This document shows positions 28,859-36,997 of a stretch of DNA of 64,000 nucleotides, in pieces. Both the position numbers and the translations under genes were made by a program. Position 1 is the first letter of the stretch. Every line of letters begins with the position of its first letter. The notes under the pieces are model-generated. The model was not told where the DNA came from. It was given only the letters and a program-made list of their open reading frames with translations, and ran no database searches. Origin of the DNA: Citrobacter sp. Cu233 (lineage in GTDB: Bacteria; Pseudomonadota; Gammaproteobacteria; Enterobacterales; Enterobacteriaceae); the NCBI RefSeq assembly GCF_030332225.1, contig NZ_JAOWIF010000044.1:31946-95945 (forward strand), given 5' to 3'.

Positions 28859-29752
28859 ATGAACACTGAACTGAATACCGAACATCGACAAGCATTACAG
28901 CATGCGTTTGATACCCCCTGGCCGGGGCCTGTGGCGAAATCTGTTCTGCTTGAAAAAGGCAATATCCGCCTGCAGGTTTTCCCGCAAGATGGTGCCAGAA
29001 TTACGTCATTACAGGCGTTTGGTTTTGAAGTATTGCGGCAATGGGAACCGCAGCGTAGAGCGTTTCAATACGGTTGCTTCCCCATGGTGCCCTGGGCTGG
29101 TCGCCTTGGCTACGCGACGTTGAACGTAGGGGAGAATCAGTATGCTTTGCCCGCCAATAAGCCGCCCCATGCTTTGCACGGTATGGCCTGTTATTCAGCG
29201 TGGGAAGTCGTAGAACAAAAGACGGATGCGTTGACGCTGCGTATGCCGTTGGATACGCCATGGCCCTGGCAGGGCGAGGTGCTGCAAATGTTGACTCTTG
29301 AAGATGACACGCTAATTCTGCGCCTTGAAATTCATTCGGTCGCAGACTCATTCCCAGCCTCAGCGGGTTGGCATCCCTGGTTTGCTAAACACCTCGACCC
29401 ACAGCAGGAAGACGCAGAGTTGCAGGTGCTATTTGATGCTGACTGGCAGGAAGAGGCCGGGAGCAACGAATTGCCGACAGGTAAGAAGGTCACCCCACAA
29501 TCGGGTCCGTGGGATGATTGTTTCGGCTTTTCATCCGGTCTGAAGGTCAGATTACAATGGCCAGGTAAGTTGAGCATGGCGATGACATCAGCTGCACAAA
29601 GCCTGGTTGTATTTGATAAACAACCCGACGCGACATGTGTTAACCCACTCACTCAGGCACCTAATGCAATTAACCTGACGCCGCAGTTTGTCAGCGTTGG
29701 CCTTCCGCTGGTGATTGAGTCTCGCTGGCAATTTAACGATGAAGGCGAATAA
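28859..29752 (+). CDS. Aldose 1-epimerase-like protein (mutarotase family)
   Basis: This 297-residue GalM-superfamily protein shows the FPMVPWAGR motif (residues 74-82), the catalytic-type histidine in HALHG (His107), AGWHPWF in mid-chain and VNPLTQAPNAIN near the end. E. coli carries the SQ mutarotase YihR in its operon. This may be a diverged counterpart, but I do not see enough identity to call it yihR. A mutarotase implies that a reducing sugar enters the pathway. It is the last gene of the rightward operon; no strong ribosome site is visible. Confidence 0.82.
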   Translation: MNTELNTEHRQALQHAFDTPWPGPVAKSVLLEKGNIRLQVFPQDGARITSLQAFGFEVLRQWEPQRRAFQYGCFPMVPWAGRLGYATLNVGENQYALPANKPPHALHGMACYSAWEVVEQKTDALTLRMPLDTPWPWQGEVLQMLTLEDDTLILRLEIHSVADSFPASAGWHPWFAKHLDPQQEDAELQVLFDADWQEEAGSNELPTGKKVTPQSGPWDDCFGFSSGLKVRLQWPGKLSMAMTSAAQSLVVFDKQPDATCVNPLTQAPNAINLTPQFVSVGLPLVIESRWQFNDEGE

Positions 29753-29827
29753 TCGCTACCGGCACTCATAGTCAAACATCTCCTTTCCCGCTACAGTTAT
29801 TCATCCACGGCGAGAAAGGAGAAGGAC

Positions 29828-30427
29828 ATGCTCTATATCTTTGATTTGGGTAATGTGATTGTCGATATCGACTTCAATCGCGTGTTAGGCACATGGAGCG
29901 ATTTGAGCCGTGTACCGTTGGCTTCACTAAAGCAAAGTTTTACGATGGGGGAGGCTTTTCGCCAGCATGAGCGAGGCGAAATAACTGATGAAGCCTTCGC
30001 CGAGGCGCTGTGTCATGACATGGCGTTGCCTTTGAGTTATGAACAGTTCTCTCACGGTTGGCAGGCCGTTTTTGTCGCATTACGCCCCGAAGTTATCGAC
30101 ATCATGCATAAGCTGCGCGAGCAAGGGCATCGTGTCGTTGTGTTATCGAATACTAACCGCCTGCACACAACGTTTTGGCCAGATGAGTATCCCGAAATCC
30201 GTCAGGCAGCCGATCACATTTATCTTTCTCAGGAACTGGGCATGCGTAAACCGGAAGCACGGATTTACCAGCACGTTCTGCAGTCAGAAGGTTTTTCTGC
30301 GCACGATGCGGTCTTTTTTGATGACAACGCCGATAATATTGAAGGGGCTAACCAGTTAGGGATCACCAGTATTCAGGTCGTCGATAAAACGACCATCCCT
30401 GACTATTTCGCGAAGTTGTTATGCTAA
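29828..30427 (+). CDS. yihX: Alpha-D-glucose-1-phosphate phosphatase YihX
   Basis: YihX is a HAD-superfamily phosphatase that releases glucose from glucose-1-phosphate. The 199 residues equal E. coli. HAD motifs are I DLGNVIVD (nucleophile Asp6), II VVLSNTN, III Lys in MRKPEARIY, and [16 protein letters not shown] precedes the ATG. Its stop overlaps the yihY start (ATGCTAA), beginning a tight yihX-yihY-dtd-fabY operon. Confidence 0.95.
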   Translation: MLYIFDLGNVIVDIDFNRVLGTWSDLSRVPLASLKQSFTMGEAFRQHERGEITDEAFAEALCHDMALPLSYEQFSHGWQAVFVALRPEVIDIMHKLREQGHRVVVLSNTNRLHTTFWPDEYPEIRQAADHIYLSQELGMRKPEARIYQHVLQSEGFSAHDAVFFDDNADNIEGANQLGITSIQVVDKTTIPDYFAKLLC

Positions 30428-31293
30428 AAATTTTGCATCAAAAAGCCAGGCATCACACGCGTCCAGTATGGGCCTGGCTGAAGCTATTATGGCAGCGCAT
30501 TGATGAGGATCATATGACAACGCTGGCAGGAAATCTTGCCTACGTTTCATTGCTCTCGTTAGTGCCGCTTATCGCCGTTGTTTTTGCTCTTTTCGCTGCA
30601 TTTCCGATGTTTTCCGATGTCAGCATTCAACTCCGTCATTTCATTTTCGCTAACTTTATTCCGGCGACCGGCGATGTCATCCAGCGGTATATCGAACAGT
30701 TTGTCGCAAACTCGAACAAAATGACGGCTGTTGGGGCGTGCGGGCTGATTGTAACCGCCCTATTGCTGATGTATGCCATCGATAGCGCGTTGAATACCAT
30801 CTGGCGGAGTAAGCGCACGCGGCCCAAAGTGTACTCTTTTGCCGTTTACTGGATGATATTAACGCTGGGACCGCTGCTGGCGGGAGCCAGCCTGGCAATC
30901 AGTTCTTATTTGCTGTCGTTGCGCTGGGCAAGCGATCTCAACACGGTTATTGATAACGTACTGCGTATTTTCCCGTTGGTACTTTCCTGGCTATCGTTCT
31001 GGCTGCTTTACAGCATTGTACCCACCACGCGAGTACCCAATCGTGATGCGGTAATCGGTGCCTTTGTTGCTGCTGTGCTGTTCGAAGCCGGAAAGAAAGG
31101 ATTTGCGCTCTATATCACGATGTTCCCGTCTTATCAGCTCATTTACGGTGTCCTGGCGGTGATCCCTATTTTATTTGTCTGGGTTTACTGGACGTGGTGT
31201 ATCGTCTTGCTAGGCGCGGAAATAACTGTCACTCTCGGGGAATACCGCAAACTTAAACAAGCCGCAGAACAAGAAGAAGCAGAGCAACCATGA
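30421..31293 (+). CDS. yihY: YihY/BrkB-family inner membrane protein
   Basis: This 290-residue protein has about six membrane segments and the family motifs [14 protein letters not shown] near the N-terminus and [19 protein letters not shown] near the C-terminus. It was once labelled rbn (RNase BN) by error; that activity belongs to another gene. Its function is not established. The start overlaps yihX and the stop overlaps dtd (ATGA), so translation is coupled. Confidence 0.92.
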   Translation: MLKILHQKARHHTRPVWAWLKLLWQRIDEDHMTTLAGNLAYVSLLSLVPLIAVVFALFAAFPMFSDVSIQLRHFIFANFIPATGDVIQRYIEQFVANSNKMTAVGACGLIVTALLLMYAIDSALNTIWRSKRTRPKVYSFAVYWMILTLGPLLAGASLAISSYLLSLRWASDLNTVIDNVLRIFPLVLSWLSFWLLYSIVPTTRVPNRDAVIGAFVAAVLFEAGKKGFALYITMFPSYQLIYGVLAVIPILFVWVYWTWCIVLLGAEITVTLGEYRKLKQAAEQEEAEQP

Positions 31294-31727
31294 TTGCATT
31301 AATTCAGCGCGTAACCCGTGCCAGCGTCACCGTGGAGGGCGAGGTGACGGGTGAAATTGGCCCAGGACTTTTGGTCCTGTTAGGTGTCGAAAGGGATGAT
31401 GACGAACAGAAAGCAAACCGCTTGTGCGAACGCGTACTCGGCTATCGAATCTTTAGCGATGCCGAAGGCAAAATGAACCTGAATGTGCAGCAGTCAGGTG
31501 GCAGCGTGCTGGTGGTTTCACAGTTTACACTGGCGGCAGATACCGAACGCGGCATGCGCCCTGGTTTTTCAAAAGGCGCAGCACCCGATAGGGCAGAGGC
31601 TCTTTATACATATTTTGTAGAGCGCTGCCGCCAACAGGAGATGAACACGCAAACCGGGCGATTCGCTGCTGATATGCAGGTTTCGCTGGTTAATGATGGC
31701 CCCGTGACGTTCTGGTTACAAGTATGA
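31290..31727 (+). CDS. dtd: D-aminoacyl-tRNA deacylase
   Basis: Dtd hydrolyses D-aminoacyl-tRNAs (and Gly-tRNA-Ala), protecting translation. The 145-residue protein carries the active-site motifs [10 protein letters not shown] and NDGPVTFWL (the cross-subunit Gly-cisPro motif) and GMRPGFSKG. It overlaps yihY by 4 bp at its start and fabY by 4 bp at its end. Confidence 0.96.
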   Translation: MIALIQRVTRASVTVEGEVTGEIGPGLLVLLGVERDDDEQKANRLCERVLGYRIFSDAEGKMNLNVQQSGGSVLVVSQFTLAADTERGMRPGFSKGAAPDRAEALYTYFVERCRQQEMNTQTGRFAADMQVSLVNDGPVTFWLQV

Positions 31728-32713
31728 ACCAGCTTCCGGCGTGGTCGCGGGTAACAAGAGAGAATACAACTATGTATCACCTTCGAGTACCGCAAACAGA
31801 AGAAGAACTGGAGCGTTACTACCAGTTTCGCTGGGAAATGCTGCGTAAACCCCTGCACCAGCCAAAAGGCTCCGAACGGGATGCCTGGGACGCAATGGCA
31901 CACCATCAAATGGTGGTGGACGAAGAAGGCAATTTGGTCGCGGTAGGTCGTCTGTATATCAATGCGGACAACGAAGCCTCCATACGCTTTATGGCTGTAG
32001 ACCCCTCGGTGCAAGAAAAGGGACTCGGAACGCTGATGGCGATGACCCTTGAATCTGTGGCACGCCAGGAAGGGGTGAAGCGCGTCACCTGTAGCGCTCG
32101 TGAGGATGCGGTTGAATTTTTCGCCAAGCTGGGGTTTGTAAGCCAGGGGGAAATCACCACGCCGCAAACCACGCCGGTCCGCCACTTCCTGATGATTAAG
32201 CCCATTGCGACGCTGGACGATATTCTTCATCGTGGTGACTGGTGTGGGCAGCTACAGCAAGCCTGGTACGAACATATTCCGTTAAGCGAAAAAATGGGCG
32301 TGCGTATTCAGCAATATACCGGGCAGAAATTTATTACCACGATGCCCGAGACAGGGAACCAGAATCCGCACCACACCCTGTTTGCCGGAAGCCTGTTCTC
32401 GCTGGCGACGCTTACCGGTTGGGGGCTTATCTGGCTGATGTTGCGTGAGCGTCATCTGGGAGGAACGATTATCCTCGCCGATGCACATATCCGCTACAGC
32501 AAGCCGATCACCGGGAAGCCTACTGCTATCGCCGATCTGGGCTCATTGAGCGGCGATCTTGACCGTCTGGCGAGAGGCCGCAAGGCACGAGTGCAGATGC
32601 AGGTGGAGCTTTTTGGTGACGATACGGCGGGCGTGGTGTTTGAAGGCACGTATATCGTACTGCCTGCGAAGCCGTTTGGTCCTTACGTCGAAGGTGGGAA
32701 TGAAGAAGAGTAG
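31724..32713 (+). CDS. fabY: FabY/YiiD acetoacetyl-ACP synthase-type protein
   Basis: In E. coli this protein can initiate fatty acid synthesis by forming acetoacetyl-ACP from malonyl-ACP. The 329 residues comprise an N-terminal GNAT acetyltransferase domain (about 15-150; [12 protein letters not shown] is the acetyl-CoA loop) and a C-terminal hotdog thioesterase-like YiiD domain (about 170-320; [19 protein letters not shown]). The start overlaps dtd by ATGA; an internal ATG at codon 17 is an alternative. It is the last gene of the operon. Confidence 0.93.
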   Translation: MNQLPAWSRVTRENTTMYHLRVPQTEEELERYYQFRWEMLRKPLHQPKGSERDAWDAMAHHQMVVDEEGNLVAVGRLYINADNEASIRFMAVDPSVQEKGLGTLMAMTLESVARQEGVKRVTCSAREDAVEFFAKLGFVSQGEITTPQTTPVRHFLMIKPIATLDDILHRGDWCGQLQQAWYEHIPLSEKMGVRIQQYTGQKFITTMPETGNQNPHHTLFAGSLFSLATLTGWGLIWLMLRERHLGGTIILADAHIRYSKPITGKPTAIADLGSLSGDLDRLARGRKARVQMQVELFGDDTAGVVFEGTYIVLPAKPFGPYVEGGNEEE

Positions 32714-32732
32714 GGGGAAATCCCTACTCTTC
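32705..32732 (+). terminator. Hairpin ending the yihX-fabY operon
   Basis: GAAGAGTAGGG / CCCTACTCTTC form an 11-bp perfect stem overlapping the fabY stop. There is no T-tract, so it may act with Rho or as a mRNA-protecting stem, also for the convergent esterase gene. Confidence 0.45.
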
Positions 32733-32751
32733 ACGCTACCCGATTCGCGTT

Positions 32752-33666
32752 TTACTCGTCTGTTGCAACTCGCCAGGCTACGTCGCGCATTGCGTTTCGC
32801 GCCGTCTGGCTTACGCCTCCTAACTGAAAAAATCCGTGGATGACGCCGAGATAGCGCTGGCAGGTGCAGTCCACGGCGTGCTTCTGAAGCTGGTGATACA
32901 GGGCTTCTCCTTCATCGCACAGTGGGTCAAATTCAGCCGTAATAATGTGGGTCGGCGGTAACCCGTTGAAATCGTCGCGCCACAGCGGGCTGACTTCCGG
33001 ATGGTACAGGTCAGTCTGGGGCATATACATCTCGTAACCGGACAACAGTGTGTCACGTGTGATGATGTAATCCTGCCCATTGCGGGTGTAGCTCTCAAAT
33101 CCGGCGGTTGCGTCGAGCATGGGATAAATCAGCACGAGCTGTGCAGGTTGCCATTGCTGTGCGGTTTTCAGGCGCAAGGCGCAAACGAACGCCAGATGTC
33201 CGCCAGCGCTGTCGCCAGCAAGCGTGATATTCTCTCGGTCTACGCCCAGTTCTTCTGCGTATTTCCAGATGATATTGGCCCCGCTTTCCGCATCATCGTG
33301 TGCTGCCGGGAAAGTATGCTCTGGTGCAAGGCGGTACTGCACGGCAATCACCCGACAGCCGCTGTAAAAAGCGAGCTGTCTTAGCTGATTATCATGTGTC
33401 GCAAATCCGCCGCTGACAAAGCAGCCACCGTGATAATAAATCACGCAGGGTAGGTTGCCCGTGGCACCCCGTGGCGAAACAACGCGAAACGTCATGGTAT
33501 CGAGTTCAATATCTTCAACCTGTACGCGGGTTTCAGTTTCTCCTGCCAGTGCTGTGCTGGCGATGTAGCCCGCTCTCCGGTCATCAATATTCTGTTCGCG
33601 GGAAGAAGGGCGTCCCGCCGCGATAAATGCCTCAACCAGCTGCGCAATCCCGCTCTCCAGTGCCAT
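32752..33666 (-). CDS. Alpha/beta hydrolase of the HSL (Aes-like) esterase family
   Basis: This 304-residue cytoplasmic esterase has the HSL oxyanion-hole motif YYHGGCF, the nucleophile GDSAGG, the acid in ITAEFDPLCDEG and the histidine in VIHGFF. All three catalytic residues are present. The ATG with AAAGGA upstream is preferred over a GTG or ATG nine codons earlier. It is not part of the E. coli backbone at this site and lies between fabY and the yiiF-toxin pair. Substrate is unknown, probably short-chain acyl esters. Confidence 0.88.
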   Translation of the reverse strand: MALESGIAQLVEAFIAAGRPSSREQNIDDRRAGYIASTALAGETETRVQVEDIELDTMTFRVVSPRGATGNLPCVIYYHGGCFVSGGFATHDNQLRQLAFYSGCRVIAVQYRLAPEHTFPAAHDDAESGANIIWKYAEELGVDRENITLAGDSAGGHLAFVCALRLKTAQQWQPAQLVLIYPMLDATAGFESYTRNGQDYIITRDTLLSGYEMYMPQTDLYHPEVSPLWRDDFNGLPPTHIITAEFDPLCDEGEALYHQLQKHAVDCTCQRYLGVIHGFFQLGGVSQTARNAMRDVAWRVATDE

Positions 33667-33865
33667 TTCTCTATCCTTTATCTGTATAAACATACAGTGT
33701 TATAGCCTGGATATTAGCAAAAGAAAATGGAGAATATTGTCTGGACTGTGATTCTGGAAAGCGGCTCGCAAAAGTACATTAACCACCTGCAGCGCTCTTC
33801 TCTTTAGAATTTACCGGGTGTAAATTGCTCGTGTTTTAATCTTGAGTGATATACTGGAGATATAT

Positions 33866-34114
33866 ATGGGCGTGATGACTGGGCTGGATATGGGCAGAAT
33901 TTTACTCGATTTATCAGATGAAATGATTAAACGACTGGACGATCTCAAAGTGCAACGCAACCTTCCCCGTGCGGAGCTGTTGCGAGAGGCTGTTGAGCAA
34001 TACCTGGAAAGACAAGACCAGGCTGAAACAACGATTTCCGGCGCACTTGGTTTGTGGCAGGGCTGTGAAGAAGACGGTGTGGAATACCAGCGCAAACTGC
34101 GTGAGGAGTGGTAA
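33866..34114 (+). CDS. yiiF: YiiF-type ribbon-helix-helix antitoxin
   Basis: This is a small DNA-binding protein with the RHH core [18 protein letters not shown] and a C-terminal toxin-binding tail ending QRKLREEW. The ATG at 33866 has GGAG 6 nt upstream and gives 82 residues. E. coli YiiF begins at the later MGRILL methionine (33890), which lacks as good a site here. The stop overlaps the downstream toxin start (TAATG). E. coli keeps yiiF, but I recall no intact toxin beside it. Confidence 0.85.
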   Translation: MGVMTGLDMGRILLDLSDEMIKRLDDLKVQRNLPRAELLREAVEQYLERQDQAETTISGALGLWQGCEEDGVEYQRKLREEW

Positions 34115-34488
34115 TGGCTAATGGGTCGGCACTATTTGACACTAATATTTTAATTGACTTATTCAGTGGGCGGCGCGAAGCAAAACAAGCGTTAGATGCA
34201 TGGCCGCCGCAGAATGCGATTAGCCTTATTACCTGGATGGAAGTGATGGTGGGTGCCAAAAAGTATAATCAGGAGCACCGCACGCGCGTTGCGATGAGCG
34301 CGTTTAATATTATTGGTGTATCGCAGGACATTGCCGAGCGAAGTGTTGCTCTGCGCCAGGAGTATGGGATGAAACTTCCGGATGCCATTATTCTGGCGAC
34401 AGCGCAGGTTCATCGCCTTGAACTGGTCACGCGTAACACAAAGGACTTTGCCGGAATACCGGGCGTGGTGACGCCATACGAATTGTAA
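34114..34488 (+). CDS. PIN-domain ribonuclease toxin (VapC-like)
   Basis: The 124-residue protein has the PIN acidic residues: FDTNILIDLF (first Asp near residue 9), TWMEVMVG (Glu) and KLPDAIILATA (Asp), followed by TRNTKDF. VapC toxins cleave tRNA or rRNA and are held inactive by their antitoxin. The start overlaps the antitoxin stop and uses GGAG 5 nt upstream, so the pair is translationally coupled. All catalytic residues look intact. Confidence 0.88.
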   Translation: MANGSALFDTNILIDLFSGRREAKQALDAWPPQNAISLITWMEVMVGAKKYNQEHRTRVAMSAFNIIGVSQDIAERSVALRQEYGMKLPDAIILATAQVHRLELVTRNTKDFAGIPGVVTPYEL

Positions 34489-34524
34489 CCCGGGCGACTT
34501 ACGCCGCCCGATACAACAAAAGAC

Positions 34525-35454
34525 TTACTCCCCTTCACCCGGGAACAGGAACGGGTTGATGGAGCTGCGGGCAAAGCCCTCTTGCTCCATGTGCGCGTCC
34601 AGCATCAGTGAAGCGAGATCGTCAGCAACAGCTTCTACTTTCGGGTCTTTTTCCTGATATAGAATCTTCAGGTAAGTCCCGCAGTCGCCGCAGCTTTCGG
34701 CTTTAATTGCCGCTTGCTCGTTATCCAGTGACCAGTAGTTCAAATCACGGCTCTGTTCGCAGTTGCTGCATTTCACGCGCACGACGTGCCACTCGGTTTC
34801 GCACAGGTTGCAGTGCAGATAACGCAGCCCCTGAGTGGTACCGATTTGCACCATGCTGGAAACCGGCATTGAACCACACACCGGGCAGTATTGACGCTGT
34901 TCACCGTATTCCGCACGGGCTTTGCCGGGGATCAGGCTCGCCATCTGCGCCCAGTAGAGCGACAAGGCAGCCCAAATGAACGGTGCTTTGTCGCTGCTGA
35001 CGGAGGCAAAATCGGAGGCAAACAGCGCGCTGGCCATCAGCTCAAGTTCCTGCTCTGAGGCTTTTTCCAGATTTTCGATTACCGCCAGTGCCGGGCCGCT
35101 CATTTCTGGCTTCAGCTCAGCAATTAACGACTGCAGCAGTTTTTGCCAGTGTTTATCGCGCGGCAGGACGTGGATATCCAGCGGTGGTTTACCCTGATCG
35201 TTCGCTTCTTTGATGCGAGCGGTCAGATCCATCTGTAACGGATGGTCGTACAGCACCACTTCCTGCGCGTGGGCAATCAGCGCCGCGAAGCGCAGATAAT
35301 CGCCCAGCGGGTTGTTCTCGGCCAGCTCGCGCAGGCGTTCAGCGCGGCGGTTATACAAATTTTTGAGTCTGGGGAATAATAACGGCGGAATCATATCCGC
35401 CGTGCGTTTCTCGCTCTTCTCCAGCTCATCTTGCGGGATTATGCGAATACTCAT
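34525..35454 (-). CDS. fdhE: Formate dehydrogenase accessory protein FdhE
   Basis: FdhE is a cytoplasmic rubredoxin-like iron protein needed for maturation of respiratory formate dehydrogenases. The 309 residues equal E. coli. Four CxxC pairs are visible: CPVC, CNLC, CSNC and CGDC (about residues 185-270). Its start overlaps the fdoI stop by 4 bp, making it last in the fdoGHI-fdhE operon. Confidence 0.95.
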   Translation of the reverse strand: MSIRIIPQDELEKSEKRTADMIPPLLFPRLKNLYNRRAERLRELAENNPLGDYLRFAALIAHAQEVVLYDHPLQMDLTARIKEANDQGKPPLDIHVLPRDKHWQKLLQSLIAELKPEMSGPALAVIENLEKASEQELELMASALFASDFASVSSDKAPFIWAALSLYWAQMASLIPGKARAEYGEQRQYCPVCGSMPVSSMVQIGTTQGLRYLHCNLCETEWHVVRVKCSNCEQSRDLNYWSLDNEQAAIKAESCGDCGTYLKILYQEKDPKVEAVADDLASLMLDAHMEQEGFARSSINPFLFPGEGE

Positions 35455-36086
35455 TCAGTTTTCTTTTCCGTTGTCTTGCGGACTTCACGGTACCAGCGCG
35501 GGTGATGTTTCTTCGCCCATGCACTGGTGACCCATCCTTCCACCATCGCGGTAATGGTGCCTTTCACCCAAAGGGCGGCGTAAATGTGCACCATGATAAC
35601 CACAATTAACGCTACTGCGGCAAATGAATGCAGCATTAACGCGAATCGGATCACCGGGATTGAGAAAGCAGGCGCAAAATACGGACGCCAGATGACCACT
35701 CCACTCACCAGCAACAGGACCAGGAAGGTAATCGCCGCCCAGAATACGCATTTCTGGCCGAAGTTATAACGTCCCGTGTCACCTACTTCCTCGTTGACGA
35801 CAATCTTACGAATATTCTTCGCCCAAAAGATATCATCCCGATTGATTAGATTGTGGTGCCAGTATCGGAAAAACATGATGATAAACGAGGCAAACATGAT
35901 CACGCCGACAAACGGGTGCAGAATTCGCGCCAGCTGTGGAGTGCCCATAATTTGCATTAGCCAGTTAAACGACGGGAAGAGAAAGCCCATCCCGCTCACC
36001 GCTGCCAGAATGAAGCAGAAGGCGGTGATCCAGTGGTTGATGCGTTCCGGCGCCGTGTAGCGCACGATGGTGTCACGTCGTTTCAT
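35451..36086 (-). CDS. fdoI: Formate dehydrogenase-O cytochrome b556 subunit
   Basis: FdoI is the membrane subunit that passes electrons from FdoH to menaquinone or ubiquinone. The 211-residue protein has four hydrophobic segments with haem-ligand histidines, for example in [21 protein letters not shown] and [19 protein letters not shown]. It overlaps fdoH and fdhE by 4 bp on each side. Confidence 0.95.
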   Translation of the reverse strand: MKRRDTIVRYTAPERINHWITAFCFILAAVSGMGFLFPSFNWLMQIMGTPQLARILHPFVGVIMFASFIIMFFRYWHHNLINRDDIFWAKNIRKIVVNEEVGDTGRYNFGQKCVFWAAITFLVLLLVSGVVIWRPYFAPAFSIPVIRFALMLHSFAAVALIVVIMVHIYAALWVKGTITAMVEGWVTSAWAKKHHPRWYREVRKTTEKKTE

Positions 36087-36985
36087 TTGCGCACCTCGTC
36101 GTCTTTTTCATGCAGATTGTCTTCTTCCTCTTCCGCACGGTTTGGGCCTACACCGACGTAGTGGAAGATACTGGCCGCAAATGTCGCTGCAAAGCCGACC
36201 GCTGCGAGGGGTTTCCAGATACCTTTCCAGAATTTGACGGTGGCGCTGATTTCCGGGTTCTCTGGCAAGCCGTGATACAGGTTCGGCTTGTCAGCATGGT
36301 GCAGCACATACATCACGTGCGTACCGCCAACGCCTGCCGGATCGTACAGACCTGCATTTTCGTAACCACGTGTTTTCAGCTCCGCTACACGCTCGCCCGC
36401 CAGCGTTTTCATCGACTCTTTGGTGCCGAAATGAATTGCACCGGTTGGGCACGTTTTTACACAGGCCGGTTCCTGGCCCACCACCACGCGGTCAACACAC
36501 AGCGTACATTTATAGACGCGGTTGTCTTCCGGGTTGAGGCGCGGTACGTCGAACGGGCAGCCTGCAATACAATAACCGCAGCCGATACACTGTTCGGACT
36601 GGAAGTCGACGATACCGTTGGCATACTGAATGATTGCCCCTTCAGCCGGGCATGCTTTCAGACAGCCCGGATCGGCACAGTGCATACAGCCATCCTTACG
36701 GATCAGCCATTCGAGTTTGTCGTCTTGTTCCACTTCCGAGAAACGCATCACCGTCCAGGATTTGGCGGTCAAATCAGCCGGGTTGTCGTACACCCCAACG
36801 TTGTTACCCACCTCATCACGGATGTCGTTCCACTCCGAACACGCCACCTGACACGCTTTACAGCCGATACAGGTGGTGACGTCGATAAGCTTCGCCACCT
36901 CTTCCTGATGGTCCCGCGCCTGAGGCGCGGGGGTGAAACCGTTAGTGGCGGAACGACGAATGATGTCTTGCGATTGATAAGCCAT
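36083..36985 (-). CDS. fdoH: Formate dehydrogenase-O iron-sulfur subunit
   Basis: FdoH carries four [4Fe-4S] clusters that link the FdoG active site to FdoI. The 300-residue protein has four cysteine clusters: [37 protein letters not shown] and CTLC...CVKTCP. A C-terminal membrane anchor follows (about residues 258-278). It lies 12 bp after fdoG. Confidence 0.96.
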   Translation of the reverse strand: MAYQSQDIIRRSATNGFTPAPQARDHQEEVAKLIDVTTCIGCKACQVACSEWNDIRDEVGNNVGVYDNPADLTAKSWTVMRFSEVEQDDKLEWLIRKDGCMHCADPGCLKACPAEGAIIQYANGIVDFQSEQCIGCGYCIAGCPFDVPRLNPEDNRVYKCTLCVDRVVVGQEPACVKTCPTGAIHFGTKESMKTLAGERVAELKTRGYENAGLYDPAGVGGTHVMYVLHHADKPNLYHGLPENPEISATVKFWKGIWKPLAAVGFAATFAASIFHYVGVGPNRAEEEEDNLHEKDDEVRK

Positions 36986-36997
36986 AGGTCGTCTCCG

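Noticed and set aside
28859-29752. Calling the epimerase-like gene yihR
   Set aside because: The family fits, but I cannot support one-to-one orthology from memory, and neighbouring transport and isomerase genes differ.
30421-31293. Ribonuclease BN
   Set aside because: The old rbn name for yihY was a misassignment; this is a multi-pass membrane protein.
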